Source: Bacillota bacterium (GTDB lineage: Bacteria; Bacillota; Clostridia; Lachnospirales; Lachnospiraceae). From it: a stretch of DNA of 64,000 nucleotides. Positions 1-8,739 of the stretch are shown here, one piece after another (the stretch's first letter is position 1; each line of letters opens with the position of its first letter). A program made the translations under genes and the position numbers. The stretch is taken from the NCBI GenBank assembly GCA_023398375.1, contig JAEWSH010000061.1, forward strand, positions 62,001 to 126,000, written 5' to 3'. Under the pieces are notes generated by a model. The model saw only the letters and a program-made list of their open reading frames with translations. It was not told the DNA's origin and searched no databases.

Positions 1-583
1 AATAGCCTGCATCGATTGCCTTTAAACCAGATAAAAGGAACAAGCCGAAAAATCCCATATCCTTCCATACAGAAGCAAGCACAATGGCAGGCATCGCCCA
101 TATTTCATCGGTCAGCCAGCTGGGGCCGTCTATTCCTGCGACAGCCAGAATCTGGTTTAAAATACCATATTGCGGACTTAAGACCCATTTCCATATCAGG
201 CTTGCAGCTACCCATGATGTCAGCACAGGAATATAATACAAGACCCTGAATACGGTAATCCCTTTCATACGCTGATTCAGAATCGACGCTATTCCAAGAG
301 ATGCTAAAAAAACAAGAGGAATATATAATATAATGTAGTATAACGTATGACCCAGTACTTTCCAGAATTCACTCCCTGCCAAGATCTGCTGATAATTGGC
401 TATCCCAACAAAATGATTTCCAAGCGTATCCTGATTCAGCAGATCCAATCCATTCCAGTCTGTCATACTGATCATAACGGATATTATGATCGGCAGGAGA
501 CTAAATAATATCATTCCTGTGAGACTGGGAGCAATAAATGGAACTGAATACATAAAAGCTTTTCTTTTTTTCCTGTCTTTCAT
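1..583 (-). CDS. Sugar ABC transporter permease (MalF/UgpA type), cut by window edge
   Basis: The minus strand reads from ATG at 583 to the window edge, so the C-terminal part is missing. The N-terminus starts with a basic stretch (MKDRKKRKAF), then a hydrophobic helix containing PFIAPSLTG, then further membrane helices and the loop HFVGIANYQQI, a pattern typical of the first permease of family-1 carbohydrate ABC importers. The gene follows the solute-binding protein by 18 bases and is on the same strand, so the two should be one operon with the GH31 enzyme and LacI regulator upstream. Substrate is unknown; a glucoside or xyloside is suggested by the GH31 neighbour. The partner permease and the ATPase would lie outside the window. 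Confidence 0.9.
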   Translation of the reverse strand, partial: MKDRKKRKAFMYSVPFIAPSLTGMILFSLLPIIISVMISMTDWNGLDLLNQDTLGNHFVGIANYQQILAGSEFWKVLGHTLYYIILYIPLVFLASLGIASILNQRMKGITVFRVLYYIPVLTSWVAASLIWKWVLSPQYGILNQILAVAGIDGPSWLTDEIWAMPAIVLASVWKDMGFFGLFLLSGLKAIDAGY

Positions 584-601
584 AAAAACTCCAATCTAAG
601 C

Positions 602-1933
602 TCATTTCAACGTTATCTGCGTCTCGCATTCGCTCTGAGCCTGATCCAATGCTTCTTTCACAGATATTTTTCCGCTTGCGGCCTCCGCAAGTTTTCCGGT
701 GATAATATCAGCCATTAATGCATAATCTTCAATGACCGGAGCTACTACCAGATGATCAAGGGAATCAAAGACTGCTTGCTTGTTTTCAGGCGGTGTAATC
801 TCCAAATAACCGGATAAGACATCCTGATTACTAATTGCCGGCAGGTCCCAGCCTGCATCAATTCGCATCTGTGCCGAAGCATCGCTTGATGCAAGGAAGT
901 TGATCCATGTAGCTGCTGCTTCTTTCTTTTCACTCTTTGCATTGATCACAAGTGCATTGCTAAAGAAATGGGTTGCTTTCTGAGTTCCACCCGGCTCCAC
1001 ACAAATATCCCATGCAAAGTCGCATCCTTCTGTAAATGTTCCAAAAGCCCAGATACCCGTTGTAATCATACCCAGTCTTCCGCTTTGGAACAGATCCCAG
1101 TCTCCCATTCCGCCCATTTGTTCTTCATTAGGCTGCACATTGCTCTTTGTCACTCTCTCAATCATCATCGCTGCGGCTTTCAGATTTTCTTCTGAATTAA
1201 TCGTAAACGCTGTTTTATCTTCATTCAGGATACTTCCACCATATTGTTCAGCCACTTTAAAATATTCATTAAATGTAATAGGTGCATAGATTCCAAATGT
1301 ATTTTCATCTAAAGCCCTGATCGCCTCCGCTGCTTTCTGGGCATCTTCCCATGTCCATTCATTCGTTGGGTAGGACATGCCTGCCTTATCAAACAGATCC
1401 TTATTATAGATCAATACCACATTGGAAAAATTCCCCGGAACGCCATATTGTTTACCATTTACATTGAATGCCTGCAAGGCAGTCTGATTATAAGCCGCTG
1501 TATCAATGCCGGTAATCTCAGCCAAAGCACCCTTGTTTGCGTATGCTGCAAAATTTTCGATATTTAATTCATAACAATCGGGTGCTGTTCCGCCGGCTAC
1601 TCTCGTCTGCATCTGTGTAAAATAGTCATCATAACCGATTGTTTCTATATTGACTTTGATATTTGGATATTCCTTCTGAAATGCTTCATACATTTTTTGT
1701 AATGTTTCTTCATTACCGCCGGATGCATTGAAATTCGCGTAAGTGATCTCAACTGCCTCTTCCCCTGCTTCTTTTGTAACAGATACATTTTCCTCTCCAG
1801 TTGACTGTTCAGTTGACGCTTTTGTTTCCTGTACGGACGCATTCTGTGCCGTATTTCCACACCCGACCGTTGACATCGTTAAGATTCCTGCTAAAACAAG
1901 TGATAACGCCTTTTTAATTTCTTTCTTTTTCAT
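602..1933 (-). CDS. Extracellular sugar-binding lipoprotein (family 1 solute-binding protein)
   Basis: 443 residues. A lipoprotein signal peptide ends at Cys25 (STVGC), followed by a low-complexity acidic linker and a mature domain starting near ITYANFNASGG with the fold pattern of family 1 solute-binding proteins (the YDDYFTQMQTRVAGGTAPD segment is characteristic). It should capture an oligosaccharide outside the membrane and deliver it to the permease encoded 18 bases downstream. A LacI-type operator lies about 40 bases upstream of its start, between it and the GH31 gene, so its transcription can be controlled separately from the glycosidase. The sugar is not determinable from sequence alone. 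Confidence 0.93.
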   Translation of the reverse strand: MKKKEIKKALSLVLAGILTMSTVGCGNTAQNASVQETKASTEQSTGEENVSVTKEAGEEAVEITYANFNASGGNEETLQKMYEAFQKEYPNIKVNIETIGYDDYFTQMQTRVAGGTAPDCYELNIENFAAYANKGALAEITGIDTAAYNQTALQAFNVNGKQYGVPGNFSNVVLIYNKDLFDKAGMSYPTNEWTWEDAQKAAEAIRALDENTFGIYAPITFNEYFKVAEQYGGSILNEDKTAFTINSEENLKAAAMMIERVTKSNVQPNEEQMGGMGDWDLFQSGRLGMITTGIWAFGTFTEGCDFAWDICVEPGGTQKATHFFSNALVINAKSEKKEAAATWINFLASSDASAQMRIDAGWDLPAISNQDVLSGYLEITPPENKQAVFDSLDHLVVAPVIEDYALMADIITGKLAEAASGKISVKEALDQAQSECETQITLK

Positions 1934-1974
1934 TATTAGCTCCCTTCTGCGGCTTTGGCCGCGTTCAAACCAAA

Positions 1975-1988
1975 GTTAATCGGTTAAC
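1975..1988. promoter_or_regulatory. LacI-family operator (second copy)
   Basis: GTTAATCGGTTAAC, a 14-base near-palindrome with one mismatch to the perfect dyad GTTAACCGGTTAAC found in front of the lacI-type gene at 5032-5045. It lies between the GH31 stop and the solute-binding protein start, so it probably controls a second promoter for the transport genes. Confidence 0.75.
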
Positions 1989-1999
1989 TATTTATTATT

Positions 2000-3976
2000 T
2001 TATTCATACCTTTCCCATGATATTTCATATTTTGTCATTGGTTTACATAATACTTCATCTTCATCCCATGAAATTATCATTTCAGTACTTTCATCTTTGT
2101 AGTGATATTCTCCCTGTTCCCCTGCCAGAATAAAGTGAAGACTTGTTATCCGTTCCACACGATGATCCACTTTGCTCCCTAATTTCTTTGTTTTATCCGT
2201 ATGAAGTGCGATCGCTGTGCCTTCTTTGATAAATACCGGAAATTTTTCTTTTTCAGATGTCACACTTGCTCCGCCTTTGTAACGCTTTCCTGAAAATAAG
2301 CCAAACCAGGTTCCGGCCGGCAGGTATAATTCTCTAAAGACGGTATTTTCTTCAAGGAGCGGAGCGATCAGAAGATTTTCTCCCAGTAAATATTCATCCT
2401 CAATGTCTATTACCCGTCGGTCTTCCGGCCATTCATAAATAAGAGGACGCAGCATTGGCTGATGCATTTCGACACAGGTTACTGCCATACTGTAAAGGTA
2501 TGGAATCAGGTTCATTCTCAGATTACTCCAATATTGCATCTCTTGAATAAAGTCCGGTGATGCATATGCTTTTGCAAGATTCCATGGACTTCTTTCATTA
2601 TTTCCCTCTTCTCCGGGCATAATCTCCTTAAATTGCCCTCCATCCGGTTCTGAATGCCACTGCATGATCGGACTGAAGCAGCCCATCATGGTCGCTCTTC
2701 TGTATAGATCCAGTGTAGGCAGTGCGCCTGCAAATCCCGCTATGTCAAATCCCCAGAATATGACTCCGGTCATGGCCGCTGACAATCCTGCAGTCAGGAC
2801 ATTTTTCATTTCCTGATTTGTCGACTGTTGATCGCCGGCCCAGTGGATAGGAGTCCTGTGTGCTCCTGCATAGCCTGCCCTGCTAAAGAGACAATTGTTA
2901 TCGCCTATAAATTCTGTATATGCTTCTATATATTGCTGCGCATATATATTTTTTACTGCTTTACCCTCAATTCCGTTATATAATCTGATGTCATCCCTAT
3001 AAATGAACTCTCCTCCATCTGTCTTAAAGCCATCTACCCCCATATCAAGTAAATACTTCCTTTTGGAGAACCAGATTTCTTTTGTCAGAGGATTCGTAAA
3101 ATCTGGGATATAAGATCCGGCGAACCAATTTCCTTCGGGAATCCTGTAAGGTGTCCCCTCTTTATCCTTCACGCATAATCCAGACTCAATGGCCTTCTTC
3201 TTATCTTCTTCGAGCTGGGGAGTCTTTTCTGTATCCCCTTCTTCCTTATAAACAGGTATCTGCCAAAGTATCAACCGTATTCCCATCTCATGGAGTTTCT
3301 CAATCATACCTTTTGGATCATACCATCGCCCTTCCTTTCGGAATGAAAATTCATCATACTGGAAAGGCTGATCTCCTGGCTTTTTTACATATTCCGCTTC
3401 ATTCCATATGTAAAATGTAGCCTCATCGCTCCATGCTTCGAGCACCATCACATTGACCGGATACTCATATTTTTGAATCATTGCCAGCTGTTCTTCCACT
3501 TTTTTCTGTGAATCCCAATGATTTGCCGATATCCAGACTCCTAATGCATATTTGGGAATCATGACAGGTTCTCCCAATACACCCATATATTCCGCGATGA
3601 TCTCCCTCAGACTTCCAGTAAAGATATAAACTCTGGCATTTTCTGGGATCATGCAGAGAATGTCTTCCTCAAATACAAATTCCGTTTTCAGGGTCGTCTC
3701 TATATAAATCCCGAGTCCTGTATCTGTTACAAAGAAGGGGGACGGCATATAAGTGTTCTCTCCCTGATAACAGAATTTTTCAACCACCTGATTGACAACT
3801 CTTTTCCCTTTTTGATTAAGGCTGTTATATTTTTCACCCATTCCGTAAACACCGGAATATGGTAGTTTTATGGCTAGGTGAAACGGTTCTGACTCACTCC
3901 TCTTTACCCTGGCTGATTCTCCACTCTTTAGAATTATCGTTTTCTCATATGTATGCTCATCAATTATTTCTATCAT
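2000..3976 (-). CDS. GH31 alpha-glycosidase (alpha-xylosidase/alpha-glucosidase, YicI-like)
   Basis: 658 residues, intracellular (no signal peptide). The GH31 nucleophile motif is present at about residues 313-323 (GVDGFKTDGGE, Asp320) and the acid/base region at 378-385 (IHWAGDQQ, Asp382), as in E. coli YicI (KTDFGE and WAGDN-like). It removes alpha-linked glucose or xylose from the non-reducing end of an imported oligosaccharide. At 658 residues it is shorter than YicI (about 770), mainly through a short N-terminal beta domain. The LacI gene ends 14 bases upstream on the same strand, so both are probably co-transcribed from the lacI promoter. Xylosidase and glucosidase specificity cannot be separated here. 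Confidence 0.9.
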   Translation of the reverse strand: MIEIIDEHTYEKTIILKSGESARVKRSESEPFHLAIKLPYSGVYGMGEKYNSLNQKGKRVVNQVVEKFCYQGENTYMPSPFFVTDTGLGIYIETTLKTEFVFEEDILCMIPENARVYIFTGSLREIIAEYMGVLGEPVMIPKYALGVWISANHWDSQKKVEEQLAMIQKYEYPVNVMVLEAWSDEATFYIWNEAEYVKKPGDQPFQYDEFSFRKEGRWYDPKGMIEKLHEMGIRLILWQIPVYKEEGDTEKTPQLEEDKKKAIESGLCVKDKEGTPYRIPEGNWFAGSYIPDFTNPLTKEIWFSKRKYLLDMGVDGFKTDGGEFIYRDDIRLYNGIEGKAVKNIYAQQYIEAYTEFIGDNNCLFSRAGYAGAHRTPIHWAGDQQSTNQEMKNVLTAGLSAAMTGVIFWGFDIAGFAGALPTLDLYRRATMMGCFSPIMQWHSEPDGGQFKEIMPGEEGNNERSPWNLAKAYASPDFIQEMQYWSNLRMNLIPYLYSMAVTCVEMHQPMLRPLIYEWPEDRRVIDIEDEYLLGENLLIAPLLEENTVFRELYLPAGTWFGLFSGKRYKGGASVTSEKEKFPVFIKEGTAIALHTDKTKKLGSKVDHRVERITSLHFILAGEQGEYHYKDESTEMIISWDEDEVLCKPMTKYEISWERYE

Positions 3977-3989
3977 ACTATCCTCTCTT

Positions 3990-5012
3990 TTATTTTATCT
4001 TCTTAACACTATTACGTTCTACCAGACTGACCGGAATGATCTCTTCCACAATCTTCATATCCGCACTCAGCATGTTCTCTACCAGCAGTTCAATTGCTCT
4101 TTCACCCTTTAATGATATTTGCTGCCTCATGGTGGTAATCCCCGGCGTCATAAATTGTGATATTTCAAGATCATCAAAACCCATTATAGATATATCTTCC
4201 GGAACTTTGACCCCTTCCTCGTAAAAACCCTTGATCAGTCCAATTGCAAACACATCCGCGGTCGCGACAATTGCACTCATATCCATCTTTTCACGTACTA
4301 TTCTCCTGGCAACTTCCACACCGGTTTCATACTCAACTGTTCCTTCAAAGAGATACTCTTTTTTGAATTCAATGCCGCGTTCTTCTAAAGCTTTCCTATA
4401 TCCTCTGAAGCGCTTTTTCATGACACCGTTTTCATGAAGCATACCGGATAATAATCCTATTCTTTTATGTCCTGCATCCAATACATATTGTGTTGCCTGA
4501 TAACTGCCCTGCTCATCGTCGATCCGGATCGTATGGAACCAGTCCTTTTCACAATAGCTGTCTACTAAGACGACCGGTATCTCCAGTTGTTTTAATTGTG
4601 CCAGAAATTCGTTCTGATAAGTACCTATGATTATGACTCCATCCAGATTCCTTTCTCTAATCAGATTCAGATAATCTGCTGTAACATCTGTAGCAGATAT
4701 CAGGACATGATATCCTTCCTGCCTTGCATGATACTCGATGCTTCCCAATATTTCACTATAAAAGTTATTCCTGAACATAAGCGTACTACCCGGCTCTGTC
4801 TGCGGAACTACAACGCCTATCAGTCTGGTGTCTTTCACCGTCAGACCTCGCGCATTAAGATCCGGAACATATTCCATTTTCTTAATCACTTCCATGACTT
4901 TTGCTTTCGTCTGTTCTGATACTTTCTTTTTACCATTCAGAATATATGATACCGTGGCAGCTGAAACACCCGCTTCTGCTGCAACATCTCTGATCGTCGC
5001 TTTTTCTTTCAT
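3990..5012 (-). CDS. LacI-family transcriptional repressor
   Basis: 340 residues. The N-terminal LacI helix-turn-helix is at residues 5-25 (ATIRDVAAEAGVSAATVSYI) followed by the hinge helix, and then a periplasmic-binding-protein-like effector domain (GIVVPQTEPGS-type start near residue 65, GLLSG and MGFDDLEISQF later). It is the first gene of the GH31/transport cluster. Perfect dyad GTTAACCGGTTAAC at 5032-5045, 20 bases before the start codon, and a one-mismatch copy before the solute-binding protein gene, imply autoregulation and control of the transport genes. The inducer is probably the transported sugar or a breakdown product. Confidence 0.93.
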   Translation of the reverse strand: MKEKATIRDVAAEAGVSAATVSYILNGKKKVSEQTKAKVMEVIKKMEYVPDLNARGLTVKDTRLIGVVVPQTEPGSTLMFRNNFYSEILGSIEYHARQEGYHVLISATDVTADYLNLIRERNLDGVIIIGTYQNEFLAQLKQLEIPVVLVDSYCEKDWFHTIRIDDEQGSYQATQYVLDAGHKRIGLLSGMLHENGVMKKRFRGYRKALEERGIEFKKEYLFEGTVEYETGVEVARRIVREKMDMSAIVATADVFAIGLIKGFYEEGVKVPEDISIMGFDDLEISQFMTPGITTMRQQISLKGERAIELLVENMLSADMKIVEEIIPVSLVERNSVKKIK

Positions 5013-5031
5013 GTTCTTCCCCTATATTTTG

Positions 5032-5045
5032 GTTAACCGGTTAAC
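5032..5045. promoter_or_regulatory. LacI-family operator (perfect palindrome)
   Basis: GTTAACCGGTTAAC is a 14-base perfect palindrome with the central CG typical of LacI/GalR operators. It sits 20 bases upstream of the lacI-type start codon and matches the site at 1975-1988. Confidence 0.85.
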
Positions 5046-5221
5046 TATATTATAAATCCTATGTTCCAAATGTCAATGTACTTTTTAAAACTTTTATCGG
5101 TTTGTAATTATTAAACAAAAATAATTCAAAAAATCCTTTCATACAAAACTGATTTTGTTTAATTTATACTAATATTTAATATTTTTATTAGAATACTCTT
5201 CAGATTCCACTTACAAACAAA

Positions 5222-5257
5222 AAATACTCTGGAACTATCAGCAGCCCCAAAGTATTT
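5222..5257 (-). terminator. Rho-independent terminator after bioY-DUF1284
   Basis: On the minus strand AAATACTTTGG pairs with CCAGAGTATTT (11 pairs, one G-U), followed by a T-rich tail (TTGTTTG). It lies about 15 bases after the stop of the DUF1284 gene. The remaining 5046-5221 stretch is AT-rich, and apart from the lacI promoter and operator area I see nothing in it. Confidence 0.75.
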
Positions 5258-5272
5258 TAAAGAAATTGTCCT

Positions 5273-5662
5273 TTACCCATTTTCACGATTATAATTTTCA
5301 CAGATCTCATTCCATTCACAATCCTTACAAATTAAGTTCCTTTTATGAACCGAGATAATATTCTGATACACCGCATTCTGAAAGTCATTCCAATAGATAG
5401 TAGTGCCACTTTTTATAGAACAATATTGCAATACTTTCCTGTCATAAATGCTTACTTTTTCTTGATGAAGACAAGTATGATTCGAATAATTAGGGCATTC
5501 ACTGCAGATCTCATCTCCATAATCTATGATAGTGATCAATGGATTTCCTAATAAGGCATCTGAAATATATTTCAGATTCTCAATGAATGGATTATCATAA
5601 CCTTTCCCGCAAAAGTATTGTAAACACATTGCGTGATGAGCCCGTATTTTAAAGTTTGACAT
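5273..5662 (-). CDS. DUF1284 family cysteine-rich protein
   Basis: 129 residues. The opening FKIRAHHAMCLQYFCGKGY is the hallmark of DUF1284 (PF06935). Paired cysteines follow (EICSEC, and LICKDCEWNEIC near the C-terminus), suggesting a metal or Fe-S site, though no biochemical function is known. The start overlaps the end of bioY by 14 bases, so the two genes are translationally linked. Whether it takes part in biotin uptake is only suggested by this coupling. Confidence 0.85.
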   Translation of the reverse strand: MSNFKIRAHHAMCLQYFCGKGYDNPFIENLKYISDALLGNPLITIIDYGDEICSECPNYSNHTCLHQEKVSIYDRKVLQYCSIKSGTTIYWNDFQNAVYQNIISVHKRNLICKDCEWNEICENYNRENG

Positions 5663-6206
5663 ATCTTCTCACTCCCTTGATCATGATAAGTGCAAGAGCA
5701 ATTTTTATAATATCAGGTATCATAAACGGAATCACGCACCATCCCAAAGTTGTTGCCAAACTTACAGGTCCTGATGTCTTTGCATACAGAAACATGAACC
5801 ATGCTGTTCCGAACGCATAGCATAGAAGCAAGCCAATTCCCATAGCTGTTGCCATCACCCATGTCTTCTTACCCAAAATTTTTGTAATCAGCCAGTATGA
5901 TAATGCGATTAAGATAAACCCAAATAGGTATCCTCCAGTAGAACCAAATAATATTCCAATACCGCTGGTAAAACCGGCAAAGACAGGAATTCCTATACTT
6001 CCTAATATCAGATAAACGATAACTGCCAGTGTACCAAGCTTACCACCTAAAAGTCCCACTGCCATAAAGACAGCAAATGTCTGAAGTGTAAAAGGAACCG
6101 CAGTTGGAATTGATATCCAGGAACAAATTGCCATTAATGCAATAAATATGGAAACATAGGTTACCTCCAAAGTACTCATTTTTTGTTTTACATTTACAAT
6201 ATCCAT
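5649..6206 (-). CDS. bioY: Biotin transporter substrate-binding subunit BioY
   Basis: 185 residues with about six membrane helices. The family signatures VPFTLQTFAVFMAVGLLGGKLG and GSTGGYLFGF are clear BioY features; BioY is the S-component of an energy-coupling-factor (ECF) biotin importer. The energising module EcfA1-EcfA2-EcfT is encoded in this same window at 41.7-44.2 kb and can serve BioY in trans. RBS AGGAG precedes ATG. The promoter (TTGACA-17-TACAAT) is overlapped by a BirA-type biotin operator, so expression should rise when biotin is scarce. Confidence 0.95.
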   Translation of the reverse strand: MDIVNVKQKMSTLEVTYVSIFIALMAICSWISIPTAVPFTLQTFAVFMAVGLLGGKLGTLAVIVYLILGSIGIPVFAGFTSGIGILFGSTGGYLFGFILIALSYWLITKILGKKTWVMATAMGIGLLLCYAFGTAWFMFLYAKTSGPVSLATTLGWCVIPFMIPDIIKIALALIMIKGVRRYVKL

Positions 6207-6270
6207 TTTAATTATTCTCCTGTTATCATATTAGAAGTACGTAATTATTTTATATACTACTCTTCAAGTA

Positions 6271-6299
6271 ATTGTAAAACATCAAAATATAATTGTCAA
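6271..6299 (-). promoter_or_regulatory. Sigma-A promoter of bioY
   Basis: On the minus strand TTGACA (6299-6294), 17 bases, then TACAAT (6276-6271), about 65 bases before the bioY start codon. Confidence 0.8.
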
Positions 6300-6324
6300 C
6301 CATTTTTATTAATACGGTTTACAT
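6293..6324. promoter_or_regulatory. BirA (biotin repressor) operator
   Basis: TTGTCAACC, 14 bases, GGTTTACAT: an interrupted dyad matching the established BirA operator layout (TTGTAAACC-N14/15-GGTTTACAA) in Firmicutes. It covers the -35 box of the bioY promoter. Confidence 0.8.
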
Positions 6325-6430
6325 TTGGAAGCATTTCAGATTTTGTATTAAAAAGGACACTTTCCAGTGAACTTAATCTCCGAAAAATATCCTTTCCTGC
6401 AACTTTTATTTATTATAATCAACACGATCG

Positions 6431-6805
6431 TTATACAAAAAGACACCACCGAATACCATACTTATCAATAAAATCCGCACACAGAGGACTATAATCGCAA
6501 GGACCCAACGGAAACAGAATTTCGCTTCCTTCCTTCAGTACCTCATACGCCTCTTTCACCTGATCCTCATTTCCTTCACCGTAGTGAAGACAAAACTGCA
6601 TTGTATTACCGGTAATTCTTTTCTCCATTTTGTCATTTATTTCGGCAACTGATAAAATATGACCACCTATATCAAGTTCTGAATGATAATAGCTGCCATC
6701 AGAATTTTTCACATGAAATCCCAATGTAGCATGAAATGCCTTTACATACATTTCAACAGCCTCACTACTTCCTTTCACATATGCCTGCATCATTGATCTG
6801 TGCAT
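6431..6805 (-). CDS. VOC family protein (PhnB/glyoxalase-like)
   Basis: 124 residues. The sequence has the beta-alpha-beta-beta-beta pattern of the vicinal oxygen chelate superfamily in its PhnB-like branch (EAVEMYVKAFHATLGF at 16-31, and GGHILSVAE in the middle). A typical closing segment is present (DYSPLCADFIDKYGIRWCLFV). Members of this branch are often of unknown substrate, and no specific reaction can be assigned. RBS GGAGG precedes ATG. The next minus-strand gene upstream ends... begins at 7765 and stops 24 bases before this start, so the pair may be one transcript. Confidence 0.8.
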   Translation of the reverse strand: MHRSMMQAYVKGSSEAVEMYVKAFHATLGFHVKNSDGSYYHSELDIGGHILSVAEINDKMEKRITGNTMQFCLHYGEGNEDQVKEAYEVLKEGSEILFPLGPCDYSPLCADFIDKYGIRWCLFV

Positions 6806-6829
6806 GATGTGCCTCCTCCAAAAAAATTA

Positions 6830-7765
6830 TTAAATTAATCTATCAAAATTTCTTAAAAATATTAGTTTTTCTATTGCCTTGCAGCTTTTCCACCAGTTTT
6901 CACTGATTGCAAATTCTTTTGCATACTTCTCATTATTATCAAACCATGTCCATGTAATTCCCCAGACATCATTCTCTGGCTTTGTTTGGATTATATAATC
7001 TAATTCTTTTTCTACAATGTCTTTGTTTTGTTCATAATAAGGACTATCCGGAGATATGATATAGTTAGAAGGGCGTACACCGTATAATTTCCATTTTGAA
7101 CTATCATGTTCAATGGAATCCTGTAGCTGTTTCCTTAATTTATCCTGTAACATTTCCAGATCACCAACTGGGATATCCAGTGCCTTTAATTTATCTATCA
7201 GCACAAGATAACCACCGATTCCCATTTCACCGTGTTCATCAGCATTCATCAGGTTATCTAAAATGTTTTTTACAAGATTAAGAGATTTTTTGTAGATTTC
7301 TGATTCTTTATCAAAATATTCAAGTATGAATGCGATAAGTTCAGCAGTCAATCCGGTGCTTTCAATCATATTTGCATCCTGGCTATATGCCCACCATGGT
7401 GCATGCGGATACCTGTCATTCGATGGAATACTAAACAACCACTGATTATTTTCAAAATGCCTGCCGCTTTCCAAATACTTCATGATACCTTTATAGATTT
7501 TATGGTTCTTATCAATAAATCCAATACTTTTCAATATATTGACCGCATATAAAGTAGTATACGGAGAAGAATCAGGGTTCCAATTATCTGCTTCTAAAGC
7601 ATGCCCAAAGCCCCCATCTATATTCTGATAAAATTCTAATGCGGTAAGCACACAATCTGACGAACCATTTTCAAAATGAAACTCCCATAAGCTTAACTCT
7701 ATCTGTCTTCCATTTCGGTATATCCATTGCCGAATTTCTTCATAATACTGTTTTTTCAATTTCAT
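6830..7765 (-). CDS. Hypothetical alpha/alpha-toroid protein (prenyltransferase/cyclase-like fold)
   Basis: 311 residues, no signal peptide or membrane helix. Repeating helical segments with aromatic and glycine-rich turns (ALEFYQNIDGGFGHALEAD near 43-61, PHAPWWAYSQDA near 124-135, DVWGITWTWF near 267-276) resemble the alpha/alpha-toroid of terpene cyclases and prenyltransferase beta subunits. The DGGFG-type turn is frequent in that fold. No catalytic DxDD motif was noticed, so a cyclase activity is not claimed. RBS AGGAGG precedes ATG. It follows the AraC-type regulator gene by 30 bases on the same strand, and co-transcription is likely. Confidence 0.6.
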   Translation of the reverse strand: MKLKKQYYEEIRQWIYRNGRQIELSLWEFHFENGSSDCVLTALEFYQNIDGGFGHALEADNWNPDSSPYTTLYAVNILKSIGFIDKNHKIYKGIMKYLESGRHFENNQWLFSIPSNDRYPHAPWWAYSQDANMIESTGLTAELIAFILEYFDKESEIYKKSLNLVKNILDNLMNADEHGEMGIGGYLVLIDKLKALDIPVGDLEMLQDKLRKQLQDSIEHDSSKWKLYGVRPSNYIISPDSPYYEQNKDIVEKELDYIIQTKPENDVWGITWTWFDNNEKYAKEFAISENWWKSCKAIEKLIFLRNFDRLI

Positions 7766-7795
7766 TATAATTCCTCCTGTCTGATAAACAGTATA

Positions 7796-8662
7796 TTAAT
7801 AATTTAATTTTTCCTCTTGTAAAAATGCGACATCTTTCCTCGCATATTCTCTAGCATCTTTTAATGGCATCGTATGAAAAGATTTAAAGTCATTTAATAA
7901 ATGGGATTGATCTGTGTATCCATATTTAACTACTGCATCAAGAATCGCAAACTGATTTAGAAATAAAATATCATTCCACAAATACTGATACCTGATCAAT
8001 GACGAAAATGCTTTTGGAGGCATCCCTATATTCTTTTCAAATATCCTTTCTATCTGGCGTGTGCTCACGTGAATTTCTTTCGCGAGCTGCATGGTCTTGA
8101 TATTTCCCTTATTGCGCAAAATGTTGTAGATAGATTCCGTTAAAAGAGTATTCATCTGTTTCGTTCGCATATGTTCTATCAGATATTTTTCCGCCCTACG
8201 TTTTCTATCTTCTAAGGTATCAACATTCGTTACCATTGATTCCAGCTCTCTTTTCAATTCAGGGAAATAAACCCCGGCATCATACACTTTATTTTTGGAA
8301 TCATACAAAGATTCTTCCGAAAACAAGATTGCGGACCAGGCAAAAAAGCGTATTCCAAATGTTGAAATAAGTTCATCTTTAGTATTTGCAGAATACGTCT
8401 GGAAAGAAGTATCATTTAGTGCACAAAAGATACTATGAACTTCGTTTTTTGAATGATTCACGTAAAATATGATATCCATGCATGTGTCTGGAATGACAAT
8501 TGCCAAGTCTGTATTTGTTTCCAGATGTCTGTTTGGTACTGTTGTTCCCCAAAAACAACGAATATATGGTTTTAAGGCATCGCAAGGTTCTACTTCTACA
8601 TAATCTTTATCATCCTTAAAAGGAGTTGCCGTTATTGGTCTATATATTGTATGAAACTCCAT
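7796..8662 (-). CDS. AraC-family transcriptional regulator
   Basis: 288 residues. A C-terminal AraC DNA-binding domain covers about 170-280, with helix-turn-helix one at MQLAKEIHVSTRQIERIFEKNIGM and helix two around AVVKYGYTDQSHLLNDFK. The N-terminal half is a sensor domain with the pattern common in AraC proteins of the DUF6597 type (YIRCFWG, VIPDTCMDIIFY). It lies directly upstream of the toroid protein and the VOC protein on the same strand, so these may be its targets. The effector is unknown. Confidence 0.9.
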   Translation of the reverse strand: MEFHTIYRPITATPFKDDKDYVEVEPCDALKPYIRCFWGTTVPNRHLETNTDLAIVIPDTCMDIIFYVNHSKNEVHSIFCALNDTSFQTYSANTKDELISTFGIRFFAWSAILFSEESLYDSKNKVYDAGVYFPELKRELESMVTNVDTLEDRKRRAEKYLIEHMRTKQMNTLLTESIYNILRNKGNIKTMQLAKEIHVSTRQIERIFEKNIGMPPKAFSSLIRYQYLWNDILFLNQFAILDAVVKYGYTDQSHLLNDFKSFHTMPLKDAREYARKDVAFLQEEKLNY

Positions 8663-8739
8663 ATTTCACCTCAGTAATTTATTAAAAACTATTTTTCTGG
8701 TATAGCGGTCACTAATTATCCATATCAATTACATACCCT

